A stretch of DNA of 42,369 bases from a virus. Shown one piece after another: positions 28,500 to 35,472 of this stretch (position 1 is its first letter; the number at the start of each line of letters is the position of its first letter). Below the pieces are notes generated by a model. The model was not told the origin of the DNA, made no database searches, and saw only the letters and a program-made list of their open reading frames with translations. Location: IMG/VR virus record IMGVR_UViG_3300044648_000374, positions 1 through 42,369 of that record. One strand, given 5' to 3'. Both the position numbers and the translations under genes were made by a program.

Positions 28500-28984
28500 C
28501 ACTTCCTGATGAGGTTCAGTACCGCCTGGGGATCAGGCGGAAGCTTGCAGAGCGGGCGGAGCGGGGTCGTGACGCGGTGGGTATCTGCACTCCCCCAGGA
28601 TGTGATATGGAGGACCACACCCGTGACCAGGGGATCGTCCCGATGGTAGGTCAGGCCCATGCAGATCACCCGCTTGACCTGCTCCCGGTTCAGGGTCTGG
28701 CCCCGCTTGACGTTGCCGCTCAGATGCCCTGCCGCCCGGTCGAACAGCTTGTTGATGTCGGGGTTGTTCCGGGGATGGTAGTCATCGATCTCGTAAGTGC
28801 TGACGTATTCGGTCTCGTATCTCAGCAGCGGCGGGAGACCGTCCCGCTCGACCACGGCGGCGAACTCGATCATCCGGTAGGTCGGTTGCGGTTGCGGTTC
28901 GGCGACTTTAGGTTCGGCGGCTTTAGTCTTCTTCTCACCCGGCCACGGCGGGGCCGGCAGCTTGTCGATGTCGGGGTTGCCCAT
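28499..28984 (-). CDS. Unknown protein of the leftward block
   Basis: A 161-residue protein. Residues 1-35 are Pro/Lys/Glu-rich and look disordered (PWPGEKKTKAAEPKVAEPQP). The rest contains MIEFAAVVERDGLPPLLRYE, then TYEIDDYHPRNNPDINKLFD, then VKRGQTLNREQVKRVICMGL and a final DPQAVLNLIRK. It shares the run NPDIDKL/NPDINKL at its own start and middle, and a TRREVIH/REQVKRV-like segment with the neighbour at 28992, which hints at distant relatedness within the block. Function unknown. Confidence 0.6.
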   Translation of the reverse strand: MGNPDIDKLPAPPWPGEKKTKAAEPKVAEPQPQPTYRMIEFAAVVERDGLPPLLRYETEYVSTYEIDDYHPRNNPDINKLFDRAAGHLSGNVKRGQTLNREQVKRVICMGLTYHRDDPLVTGVVLHITSWGSADTHRVTTPLRPLCKLPPDPQAVLNLIRK

Positions 28985-28991
28985 CTTGTCC

Positions 28992-29402
28992 TCACGCTAC
29001 TACGAAACTGAAATCGACGTGCATGCGGTGGCGTTCCGGGATCGAGATAGTGCCGACGACCCAGTTGGCACTGAAGGCCCGCCGTTGCGTTATCGACGCT
29101 CTGGTCGCCATGTAGTGGATGACCTCGCGGCGGGTCACCAGGGGGTCGCCGGGGTGCCAGCGGGCGAAGTCAGGGTCGTTGACCCCATACTCCAACAGGT
29201 AGTACAGCGTGCTGGCGTGGGTTTCGCTGACGGCGTTGCACCGGTAGCGGTAGTAGTCCGCCAGCACCTGGGTCGTCGGCGTCTCGAACCGCCATTCGGG
29301 TGTCTTGGCCTTGCCGTGCCGGATCACGAGGCTGAACTTCACCATGCCGGGAAACCCGGCGGGTGGTCGGATGGGGGCATTGGGGAATTGGATCACGCTC
29401 AC
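28992..29402 (-). CDS. Unknown protein of the leftward block
   Basis: A 136-residue protein, ATG at 29402, 3 bases after the preceding stop and 7 bases before the next gene. It has strands with a Tyr-rich centre (LADYYRYRCNAVSETHASTL, then YYLLEYGVNDPDFARWHPGD), then PLVTRREVIHYMATRASITQ and NWVVGTISIPERHRMHVDFS. The order of a DPLVT segment and a helix with Arg-Glu-Val is similar to the neighbour at 28499-28984 (HRDDPLVTGVVLHITSWG), suggesting the two arose by duplication. Function unknown. Confidence 0.6.
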   Translation of the reverse strand: MSVIQFPNAPIRPPAGFPGMVKFSLVIRHGKAKTPEWRFETPTTQVLADYYRYRCNAVSETHASTLYYLLEYGVNDPDFARWHPGDPLVTRREVIHYMATRASITQRRAFSANWVVGTISIPERHRMHVDFSFVVA

Positions 29403-29405
29403 TTT

Positions 29406-29678
29406 CTATTCGTCTCCAAACAGGAACTGTTCCACATCCAACAGGTCAACGCCGCCGCCCTGGCCGTTATGGAGTTGCAGGTTGCCCGAGTGACCGTCGA
29501 GCAGCCGGTAGGTGCCGTAGTCGGTCGCACGCGGATCTCTGGTGCGGCTCTTTTGCAGGAACATCCCCTGCCGCTTCGCCGCCCGGCGCAGCCGGGCTTC
29601 GAAGACCTTGAGCTGCTCCTCGGTCATCGAGTTGATCTCTTCGGCCGTCGTCAGCGTTCTCGCCAGTGGGTTCGACAT
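29406..29678 (-). CDS. Small conserved-type protein with Arg-rich helix
   Basis: A 90-residue protein at the head of the leftward block, with GAGGAGG before ATG 29678. The core EARLRRAAKRQGMFLQKSRT, then RDPRATDYGTYRLLDGHSG matches a widespread small bacterial/phage protein pattern (Arg-rich helix, KSR.RdP...YG.Y.L.D) of unknown function that I know from many GC-rich bacteria. The C-terminus is acidic (DLLDVEQFLFGDE). It faces the helicase gene across a 205-bp divergent control region containing the recurrent palindrome. Confidence 0.7.
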   Translation of the reverse strand: MSNPLARTLTTAEEINSMTEEQLKVFEARLRRAAKRQGMFLQKSRTRDPRATDYGTYRLLDGHSGNLQLHNGQGGGVDLLDVEQFLFGDE

Positions 29679-29776
29679 CGCGTCCTCCTCTTGAACTTCA
29701 CCCAGAGAATAACCTGGAAGCTAAACCACAACATCACCTCAAAGGGATAAGCGGCGGAGCATAGGGGGTAGGAATT

Positions 29777-29785
29777 CCCCAGGGG
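29777..29785. promoter_or_regulatory. CCCCAGGGG palindrome in the divergent control region
   Basis: Core flanked by ggaatt and aaatta, giving the near-perfect dyad AATTCCCCAGGGGAAATT between the leftward block and the helicase gene. Two TTAACG boxes 11 bases apart follow (29792, 29803). This is the best-placed operator candidate in the window. Confidence 0.6.
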
Positions 29786-29815
29786 AAATTATTAACGGGT
29801 GGTTAACGCCAGGGC

Positions 29816-29844
29816 TTGACCGCTGACTCAGCGAGGCATACCGT
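29816..29844 (+). promoter_or_regulatory. Predicted promoter of the helicase/replication operon
   Basis: TTGACC (29816-29821), 17-base spacer, TACCGT (29839-29844), in the divergent gap. The spacer contains a small dyad (GCTGA C TCAGC). The predicted start near 29851 falls on a direct repeat of GGTCGAACCA (29850-29859 and 29861-29870), and GGAGG precedes the ATG at 29884. Confidence 0.55.
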
Positions 29845-29849
29845 GATCG

Positions 29850-29870
29850 GGTCGAACCAAGGTCGAACCA
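29850..29870 (+). repeat. Direct repeat in the helicase leader
   Basis: Two perfect copies of GGTCGAACCA separated by one base, between the predicted -10 and the ribosome-binding site. Possibly a binding site for the ribbon-helix-helix domain at the start of the helicase (autoregulation), which is speculation. Confidence 0.7.
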
Positions 29871-29883
29871 CGGAGGAACCATA

Positions 29884-32835
29884 ATGGCGACGCCCTTAGA
29901 GCTTCGGGAGAAGCGAAAGGCCGCCGGCTGGAAAGAGGTGACCGTCCTCGTCCCGCCGGAATTGGCGAAAGTGATGGAAGATCAGCGCGGCGAGACGCCG
30001 CGCAGTCAGTGGCTGATCAGGCAGGCCCTGTCCCTGCTGCCGCAGGGGCTTGTCGAACGGTTGACCTGGGGCCGGCCCGGTCGCAAGCGGAAATACCTGC
30101 CGCCCCGCACCCCGACCCTGCCGGATCTCGCGATCCCGCTCCAGCACCTGACCTACCAGAGGATCTCGCTGGCCGAGCATTTCGCCCGTGAAGCCGGCGG
30201 CGGTGCCGGCAGCGTCACGCTGATGAAGACGACCGATGACCAGACCCTGGTGACCTACCGCTACGGGGCGATGCTGGGGAACGAGGAAATCTACACCATC
30301 GCCTACCGGATGGGCGGTCGCTGGCGTTCATCCTGCTATGTGCAGGACGGCCACGGCGACCGGACCATTGAGAGGGGCATGCTGATGCCGACCGCCCGGC
30401 ACCTTCAGGATTTCCTCGCGTACGTGAACCAGCGGGGCGGCCGGGTGATTGACGAGCGGGCTGAGCGGCCCTACACGCCGACGATCCGGGTCCGGCCCCT
30501 GATCCGCCGGATCGGGGACGAGCCGCAGGCTTGGAGCCTGGAAATCGACGCCTCCCAGGCGAGGGAAAACGGTGACCTGCCGGCCCTGCACCGGTTCCTG
30601 ACGACGGTCTACCGATGGTCGCCGCCGATGGTTAACTGGTTTTCGGTTAAGGAGGTTCCTGACCTGTTGGTGAGCAGCGGCGTCAGCGAGGCGGCCCTGA
30701 TTGAGAGCCGCCGGCTGCTCCATCACCTGGGGGCCGAGGTGCGGGACGATCAGCCCTGGGGCATTGCTCAGGATGTCGTCACCGCCCGGCTAGATCCGCT
30801 CGGCATCATCTACACCATCGAGGCCAATCAGCAGGACCGCCGCTGCATCGCCGTGCCGACCGATTGTTCCCCGCGGGTCTGGCCGGACTGGCAGCGACTG
30901 CTTGACGAACTGGGCGTCGAGACTGTCGAGCAGCACCCGGAGGAGGTGCCGCTGGATATCGACTGGAGCAAGGTGCCGGGCTGGAACGAGCCATCCGCGG
31001 GCGGCAAGACGTTGAGAGGCTACCAGCGGGAAGGCGTCGAGTTCATCGCCAGCCGGGGCTGGCGGTGCATGATCGGCGACGCCATGCGGGTAGGAAAAAC
31101 TGCCCAAAGCATCGCCGCGGTCCATGCCAAGGGATGCCGGCGGATCGTCTGCATCCTGCCCCTGGCGGTCGTCCATGTCTGGCGGAAGCAGATCGCCGAG
31201 TGGAACGTGCCGGGCCACCCGCAGCGGATCATCGAGGTCCGGACATCGACCAACCCGCCGGCCCTGTCGAAGTTCAAGGACGGCAAGCCCGACGACTGCA
31301 TGACCTGGGTGCTGTGCACCTACGACAAGCTCACACCGCGGACGGAAAACATCTGGCTCCGGGGGGCACGCGAGGGCAAAGAAGGTTACCGTGAGGACCA
31401 GTTCGAGGAAATCGGGGAAGCCTTCGCGGAAGCCGGGGCCGCCGATGCGGTGACCAAGGTCGGGCCTGATCTCAAGATCTCGCTGACGCCCGACGACGAA
31501 CTGCTGATCCGGGCGGTTGAGCAGGTCCGCCTGCCTGAGTGGGTCAAGGAAGCCGAGTCGCTCCGCAACGCCCTGGTGCGGGTCAACGGCCCGGTCAGGG
31601 AAGCTCTCATGACCTGGGACCCCGATGCCGTCCTGCTCGACGAAGCCCACAGGATCAAGAACCCGCGGTCCGGCCGAACCCGATCCGTCAGGATGCTGAT
31701 TCAGGTCCCCCACCGACTCGGACTCTTGCTCTCCGGGACGATGATCAGGAACTATTTCGATACTGAGGGCATCCCGATGCTGGAGGCTCTGGTCAGTCTG
31801 GATGATCATTACAAGCAGGCCAAGCGAGCGTCCGTCGATAAGGCGACGCTGACTGAAAAACTGTTCCGGTATTACATGATCAGGCGGAGGCTGAAGGACG
31901 TGCAGGATCAATTGCCAGCGAAGATCCGCGAACGGGTCGATATCCCGCTCGGCTCCAAGGGCGAGGCATATTTCGACGAGTACCTCGAACACATGGCCCG
32001 TGCCGACGAGATGTTCTTCAGGGTCGCCGTCCGGGGCGGCAAGATGGACGAGGCCCGGAGTGCCGCCCTGGGGGCGTGGGCTCAGGCCCGAAAGGCCCTG
32101 GCGTTGGCAAAGATCGCCGACGGGCTGGTGATGGACACCATCATTGAGACCATCGAGCAGTCCGAGGCCGGCTGCTCGATTGTTTTCGGCCACCACATCG
32201 AAGCGATGGACATGCTGTTCCAGCAGTTGACCGACAAGGGGCTGAATTGCGTCAAGGCGTATGGCGACGTGACGCCGCGGCAGCGAGTCGAGGCCGAGTC
32301 GCGGTTCCAGTCCGGCCGGGCGGATGTTTACATCGGCGGCCTCCAGACCGCGGAAGGGATCAGCTTAGACAGAGCCGACGCCTGCGTGCATATCGAGCAG
32401 GACTGGGTGCCGGGGACGATGTTGCAGGCAGAGGCCCGCGCCGAAGGCGCGGGGCAGGTGGCACCAAATGGCTATCTGATCCGCACCTGCTTCAACTCCT
32501 TCGGCCTGGAACCGTTCGACGACATGGACGCCATCATTGCCGGCATCCTGGCGAAAAAACTAAGTGGCCTCAATGAGTTGTATGAGGAGGACGAGACCCT
32601 GGAAGCCGCCGTCATCATCGACGCCGAGAACCTCCAGCAGGCCCTGGCCGCCCGGTCGTGGGCCAAGGCCCAGGCCAGGATGGAGCGGGAAGGAATCACG
32701 CCCGAGTCGCCGCCCGACTCGGACGGGAAACCCACCGGCCGGGCGATCAAGCTGTTCAAGGCACCGCCGCTCCGGCGGCTGAAGGACCGGAAATCCCTGA
32801 CGCGGCGGAAGGATGACGAACCGGAACCCGCTTAG
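29884..32835 (+). CDS. SNF2-type helicase with N-terminal ribbon-helix-helix-like domain
   Basis: A 983-residue superfamily 2 ATPase. Motif I is GDAMRVGKTAQ (about 398-408), motif II LLDEAHRIKNP (about 583-593, a DEAH box), motif III LLLSGTMIRN (about 613-622), motifs V/VI QTAEGISLDRADACVHIEQD then MLQAEARAEGAGQ (about 820-857). The order is that of SNF2-like remodelling/repair helicases, but the usual QA-GR-HR-GQ of motif VI is altered to QAEARAEGAGQ. The first ~60 residues contain EVTVLVPPELAKVMEDQRGE, then TPRSQWLIRQALSLL, which fits a ribbon-helix-helix DNA-binding unit; residues 60-370 are uncharacterised. It begins the rightward replication region and may remodel DNA at the origin. ATG 29884 has GGAGG 8 bases upstream. 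Confidence 0.85.
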   Translation: MATPLELREKRKAAGWKEVTVLVPPELAKVMEDQRGETPRSQWLIRQALSLLPQGLVERLTWGRPGRKRKYLPPRTPTLPDLAIPLQHLTYQRISLAEHFAREAGGGAGSVTLMKTTDDQTLVTYRYGAMLGNEEIYTIAYRMGGRWRSSCYVQDGHGDRTIERGMLMPTARHLQDFLAYVNQRGGRVIDERAERPYTPTIRVRPLIRRIGDEPQAWSLEIDASQARENGDLPALHRFLTTVYRWSPPMVNWFSVKEVPDLLVSSGVSEAALIESRRLLHHLGAEVRDDQPWGIAQDVVTARLDPLGIIYTIEANQQDRRCIAVPTDCSPRVWPDWQRLLDELGVETVEQHPEEVPLDIDWSKVPGWNEPSAGGKTLRGYQREGVEFIASRGWRCMIGDAMRVGKTAQSIAAVHAKGCRRIVCILPLAVVHVWRKQIAEWNVPGHPQRIIEVRTSTNPPALSKFKDGKPDDCMTWVLCTYDKLTPRTENIWLRGAREGKEGYREDQFEEIGEAFAEAGAADAVTKVGPDLKISLTPDDELLIRAVEQVRLPEWVKEAESLRNALVRVNGPVREALMTWDPDAVLLDEAHRIKNPRSGRTRSVRMLIQVPHRLGLLLSGTMIRNYFDTEGIPMLEALVSLDDHYKQAKRASVDKATLTEKLFRYYMIRRRLKDVQDQLPAKIRERVDIPLGSKGEAYFDEYLEHMARADEMFFRVAVRGGKMDEARSAALGAWAQARKALALAKIADGLVMDTIIETIEQSEAGCSIVFGHHIEAMDMLFQQLTDKGLNCVKAYGDVTPRQRVEAESRFQSGRADVYIGGLQTAEGISLDRADACVHIEQDWVPGTMLQAEARAEGAGQVAPNGYLIRTCFNSFGLEPFDDMDAIIAGILAKKLSGLNELYEEDETLEAAVIIDAENLQQALAARSWAKAQARMEREGITPESPPDSDGKPTGRAIKLFKAPPLRRLKDRKSLTRRKDDEPEPA

Positions 32836-32847
32836 CAGGTACAGCTT

Positions 32848-33106
32848 TTGGGCCAGGGTTGAAAAAAGACCCTTGCCCAAACGCGTCCTTGCGGGCAAGA
32901 TTTGGACGCAGAAACGCCAATGCCCTCCCCACCTCTTGCCAAAAGTCGAGGGGAAGGCACTGGTAGATGAAGGAAGGAGAAATCAGATGGCCTAAAGCTG
33001 CTTCCACCTCCTCTGTTGATTTCCCAACAGGCACTGCTTCGGCGGCGGTGGCCTGACAGCCCTTCTCTGTTCGTCAGGGAAGGATAACCGAGGTCTTAGC
33101 CTCGGT
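32848..33106. other. Multi-hairpin non-coding region
   Basis: The 336-bp gap between the helicase and the DnaT-like gene shows no convincing gene. It holds at least six successive hairpins: 32848-32880 (TTGGGC/GCCCAA plus AGGGT/ACCCT, one mismatch), 32883-32909 (GCGTCC/GGACGC enclosing CTTGC/GCAAG), 32921-32959 (TGCC..CCCC/GGGG..GGCA), 33013-33030 (CTGTTG/CAACAG), 33052-33078 (CCTGAC/GTCAGG) and 33087-33106 (ACCGAGG/CCTCGGT). Possible structured RNA, attenuator or replication structure. Small open frames on both strands here lack ribosome-binding sites. Confidence 0.55.
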
Positions 33107-33171
33107 CAACACGGAGGTACGCCCGGAAGCCGCTATTTTTAGGTCATCTACCCCAACTCAAAGGAGGTATG

Positions 33172-34095
33172 ATGGCAGGCGACTTACTTCTCCGAATACC
33201 CCATCAGTTAGGCCAACAGGTAGAGGACGACGCCGAACTCCTGAAAGCCGTAATGAAGATCGGGCGTCTGGCGTTCCAGGAGCCCGGTCAGTGGTCCGAC
33301 AATGGCGGCCAGTACGAGGTCGGTCCCGGCCAGTTCATCACGACGCTCTCCCGTCTCGCCGACCTGCTCGGCGTCCCGACTGCTGCGAAGGCCCGTGCCA
33401 TCTTGGGCCGCGGCGAGCGACTCGGCGTGTTCGCGACGAAGACGGTCTGGCCTGTCGGAACAGACTCGGGAACCTTCAGCAAGCACATGGCTCGCACACA
33501 GGTAACCCTAGTGCTCATGCGGGTTTCCGGGGGTCAAGCACACAGCCAGCCTTCAGCAAGCACACATATAAAAGATAATGATTCCTCCAATAAGAATCCT
33601 CCTCCTGCGGCGGGGTATGGGGAAAATGTCTACCCCATTACAACCAAAACGGTGATTACGGCCGACTGGTGGCCGTCTGCCAGCATGGAAACCTGGATTC
33701 GCCGGGCGTACCCGACGTTCGATCTCGACCGGTTCATCGTCAACGACTACCGCGTCAAGCTGCTCGGCAAGGAAATCGCGAACCCTGACACCTACCTGAA
33801 AGCTTGGATCAAGCGAGAGCACAACCCAGAGGTCTACCAGCATGGATATCAAGCCCCTACGCCCAGCCCGTCTGCAAGGGCTAACGCCGATCAGGTCGAA
33901 CTTGCCGAAGCTCGGCGAAGAGCCGAACACGATGAGATCCTACGCGAGCTACAGGCGGAACGTGGCGGATCTGGCGACGGCCCGGCCACCTACGGCAGCG
34001 GAGATTTCCTCACTGCCCGCCGAGTTGGCGGCGGCCGAGAAAGCCCTGACGCCGCTGTCGGTGGAGGAGTGTGGGTGGTTGATGAAGGAGCTTGA
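33172..34095 (+). CDS. DnaT-like/replisome organiser protein
   Basis: A 307-residue protein. Residues about 30-95 look like a winged helix (GQYEVGPGQFITTLSRLADL, then AKARAILGRGERLGVFATKT), as in phage replisome organisers and replication initiators. A poorly conserved, AT-richer linker (about 120-155; codons near 33540-33660) follows. Then TADWWPSASMETWIRRAYPT, VNDYRVKLLGKEIANPDTYL and KAWIKRE (about 162-215), which matches the C-terminal domain shared by DnaT and phage primosomal proteins that load the helicase. I chose ATG 33172 because AGGAGG (33162-33167) is too close to the in-frame ATG 33169. The last ~50 codons overlap the next gene and look poorly conserved. Confidence 0.75.
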   Translation: MAGDLLLRIPHQLGQQVEDDAELLKAVMKIGRLAFQEPGQWSDNGGQYEVGPGQFITTLSRLADLLGVPTAAKARAILGRGERLGVFATKTVWPVGTDSGTFSKHMARTQVTLVLMRVSGGQAHSQPSASTHIKDNDSSNKNPPPAAGYGENVYPITTKTVITADWWPSASMETWIRRAYPTFDLDRFIVNDYRVKLLGKEIANPDTYLKAWIKREHNPEVYQHGYQAPTPSPSARANADQVELAEARRRAEHDEILRELQAERGGSGDGPATYGSGDFLTARRVGGGRESPDAAVGGGVWVVDEGA

Positions 34096-34765
34096 CGCCC
34101 TGGTGGAGTGGTGGAAGACGCCGCCTCCGCCCATGAAGCGGCTGGTCAAGAAGCTGTCCCGGTATCCGCTGGATCTGGTCGAGCGGATGCTGGAGAGGAT
34201 CAGCGACGACGCCAAGGCCGAGCGGTTCCTGGCGGCCCGCATCTTCCCGCTGCCGGGCGATTTCATCAAGTACATCCGGGACGAGCTACAGGAGCGGCGG
34301 GACCACCTGTCGGAACTGCGGAAGATCAAGGCGTGGCTTGAGTTCCAAGCCCGGCTGGCCGAGCAGGAGGCGGCGCGACGCGCCGCCCAGCAGCCCAAAG
34401 CCCTGCCGGGATCGGGGTCGTCGGTTTCCCTCCTGACCACAGTCCCGCGGACGCTGCCGGCGGTGCGGCTGGCCGATGTCAGCGGCCCGCCCAACATGGC
34501 GAGGCCGCGGATCGTCATCCTCCGCATCCCCGTGGCGGATCTACCGGCCGCCATCCGGGAAGACATCGAGTCGGTCGTCGGAGAGGTTGCCCAGACGGCC
34601 ATGCTGGTAGCCGGCGTCACTCGTCTGGCCGCCCGTGCCGGCATGGTCCATGGCTTGGTAGCCGGCATGATGGGTCTGGCCGAAGGCGAAGCCCGCATCC
34701 GGGTCGTCGATGAGGACGCCGAAGCGGCCTTGCGGGAACTTTTGGTGGACTCAACTGTACCTTGA
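33932..34765 (+). CDS. Unknown protein overlapping the DnaT-like gene
   Basis: A 277-residue protein from ATG 33932 (an in-frame ATG at 33842 would give 307 residues). Either way it overlaps the preceding gene by 164-254 bases in another frame. Third codon positions in the overlap are strongly G/C-rich in this frame, which supports it. Residues about 50-160 are helical (WLMKELDALVEWWKTPPPPM, then YPLDLVERMLERISDDAKAE, ELQERRDHLSELRKIKAWLE). A Ser/Pro linker and an Ala/Val-rich C-terminal domain with an acidic end follow. No family recognised. Its place among replication genes suggests a partner of helicase loading. The stop overlaps a TTG of the next frame. Confidence 0.65.
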   Translation: MRSYASYRRNVADLATARPPTAAEISSLPAELAAAEKALTPLSVEECGWLMKELDALVEWWKTPPPPMKRLVKKLSRYPLDLVERMLERISDDAKAERFLAARIFPLPGDFIKYIRDELQERRDHLSELRKIKAWLEFQARLAEQEAARRAAQQPKALPGSGSSVSLLTTVPRTLPAVRLADVSGPPNMARPRIVILRIPVADLPAAIREDIESVVGEVAQTAMLVAGVTRLAARAGMVHGLVAGMMGLAEGEARIRVVDEDAEAALRELLVDSTVP

Positions 34766-34785
34766 CGAACTTGAAGGAGAAACCA

Positions 34786-34992
34786 GTGCCCTGTCCCAGC
34801 CCCTACGGCCTGAATGAACCGCGGCGGCCCCGCCAGTCCGACTCGATCATCAAGTTGGCAGGCCAGACCCAAGACTGCCTTGAGCACCTGGAAGATCTGG
34901 TCGCGACCCTGAGGCAGACGCCGGATGGTAACGTCGTGCTGGACGCCATCCGGGAAACCATGCTGAGGTTGGCTGAGGAGAGCCGCGGGTGA
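34786..34992 (+). CDS. Small unknown protein
   Basis: A 68-residue protein. I chose GTG 34786 because AAGGAG (34774-34779) lies 6 bases upstream; an in-frame TTG at 34762 overlapping the previous stop is the alternative. It reads as a basic Pro-rich N-terminus (YGLNEPRRPRQ) followed by a helical segment, IIKLAGQTQDCLEHLEDLVA, then VVLDAIRETMLRLAEES. No family recognised. The hairpin repeat array begins 12 bases after its stop. Confidence 0.55.
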   Translation: MPCPSPYGLNEPRRPRQSDSIIKLAGQTQDCLEHLEDLVATLRQTPDGNVVLDAIRETMLRLAEESRG

Positions 34993-35003
34993 TAGACTGG
35001 AAT

Positions 35004-35417
35004 CGGCCACCCTGGTTCGCCGGGGTGGCTACGATGATCAGTACGGGATTCGGACCATGGGGTAACCAGCGGCCACCCAAGTGGCTACGATGATTGCAAA
35101 TCATACCGGGACCTCGATGAATTACCCGGCCACCGGTTCGCCGGTGGCTACGATGACATGAAAATGAACTTGAGAGCCGATACAGGAACACCGGCCACCG
35201 GTTCGCCGATGGCTACGACGAACCGTAACGGACGACGTAAGGGCCTTCGGGAAACCGGCCACCCAGGTGGATGGCTACGACAATGCCTCGCTCAGGATTC
35301 CGTGGGGAACGAAAGCCACCGGCCACCCCAGGGTATCGGGATGGCTACGACGAAGCTATCGAGTGCAACGCCCTGCTCACAACGGCCACCCCGCGCAGCG
35401 CGGGGTGGCTACCCGCT
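35004..35417 (+). repeat. Array of seven hairpin repeats with unique spacers (CRISPR-like)
   Basis: Seven units start with CGGCCAC(C) at 35004, 35070, 35127, 35192, 35256, 35320 and 35383, and end with GGC followed by an 8-base tag: TACGATGA (35030, 35086, 35149), TACGACGA (35214, 35346), TACGACAA (35276) and the degenerate TACCCGCT (35410). Units are 24-35 bases and spacers 32, 33, 35, 34, 36 and 29 bases. Each unit folds as GCCACC...GGTGGC. Stems differ but mostly stay paired: 10 bp with TTCG loop in unit 1, 8 bp with TTCG loop in unit 3, 11 bp in unit 7; units 4 and 6 have one mismatch. The last unit has lost its tag. The array lies in a 480-bp gap with no convincing gene. Confidence 0.9.
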
Positions 35418-35448
35418 AACCATCTGTTAACCCAAAGCCTCTATTAAA

Positions 35449-35467
35449 CCCTCCACCTGATGGAGGG
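35449..35467 (+). promoter_or_regulatory. Hairpin sequestering the ribosome-binding site of the 35473 gene
   Basis: CCCTCCA (35449-35455) pairs with TGGAGGG (35461-35467) around a 5-base loop. The right arm contains the only Shine-Dalgarno sequence (GGAGGG) of the gene starting at 35473, so translation may depend on melting of this stem. Confidence 0.6.
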
Positions 35468-35472
35468 ACTTG

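Noticed and set aside
32756-33034. Minus-strand frame of 92 codons overlapping the helicase end and the multi-hairpin gap
   Set aside because: Its start looks protein-like (MPVGKSTEEVEAALGHL), but it has no ribosome-binding site, overlaps the helicase C-terminus antisense, and the hairpins explain the region better.
32848-33106. tRNA genes in the intergenic gaps
   Set aside because: No cloverleaf with a TTCGA T-arm and matching acceptor stem could be assembled in this or the other gaps; the TTCG loops at 35 kb are simple tetraloops.
33164-33171. ATG at 33169 as start of the DnaT-like gene
   Set aside because: It lies immediately against the AGGAGG core; the next codon, ATG 33172, has a more workable spacing.
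35004-35417. Calling the array a genuine CRISPR locus
   Set aside because: Repeats are not identical, stem length varies from 5 to 11 bp, and no cas gene or leader is visible, so it is listed as a CRISPR-like structured repeat.
35158-35430. A 90-codon frame through the hairpin array
   Set aside because: It is only the translation of the repeats (recurring Gly-His-Pro-Gly-like residues), with no ribosome-binding site and no codon bias.
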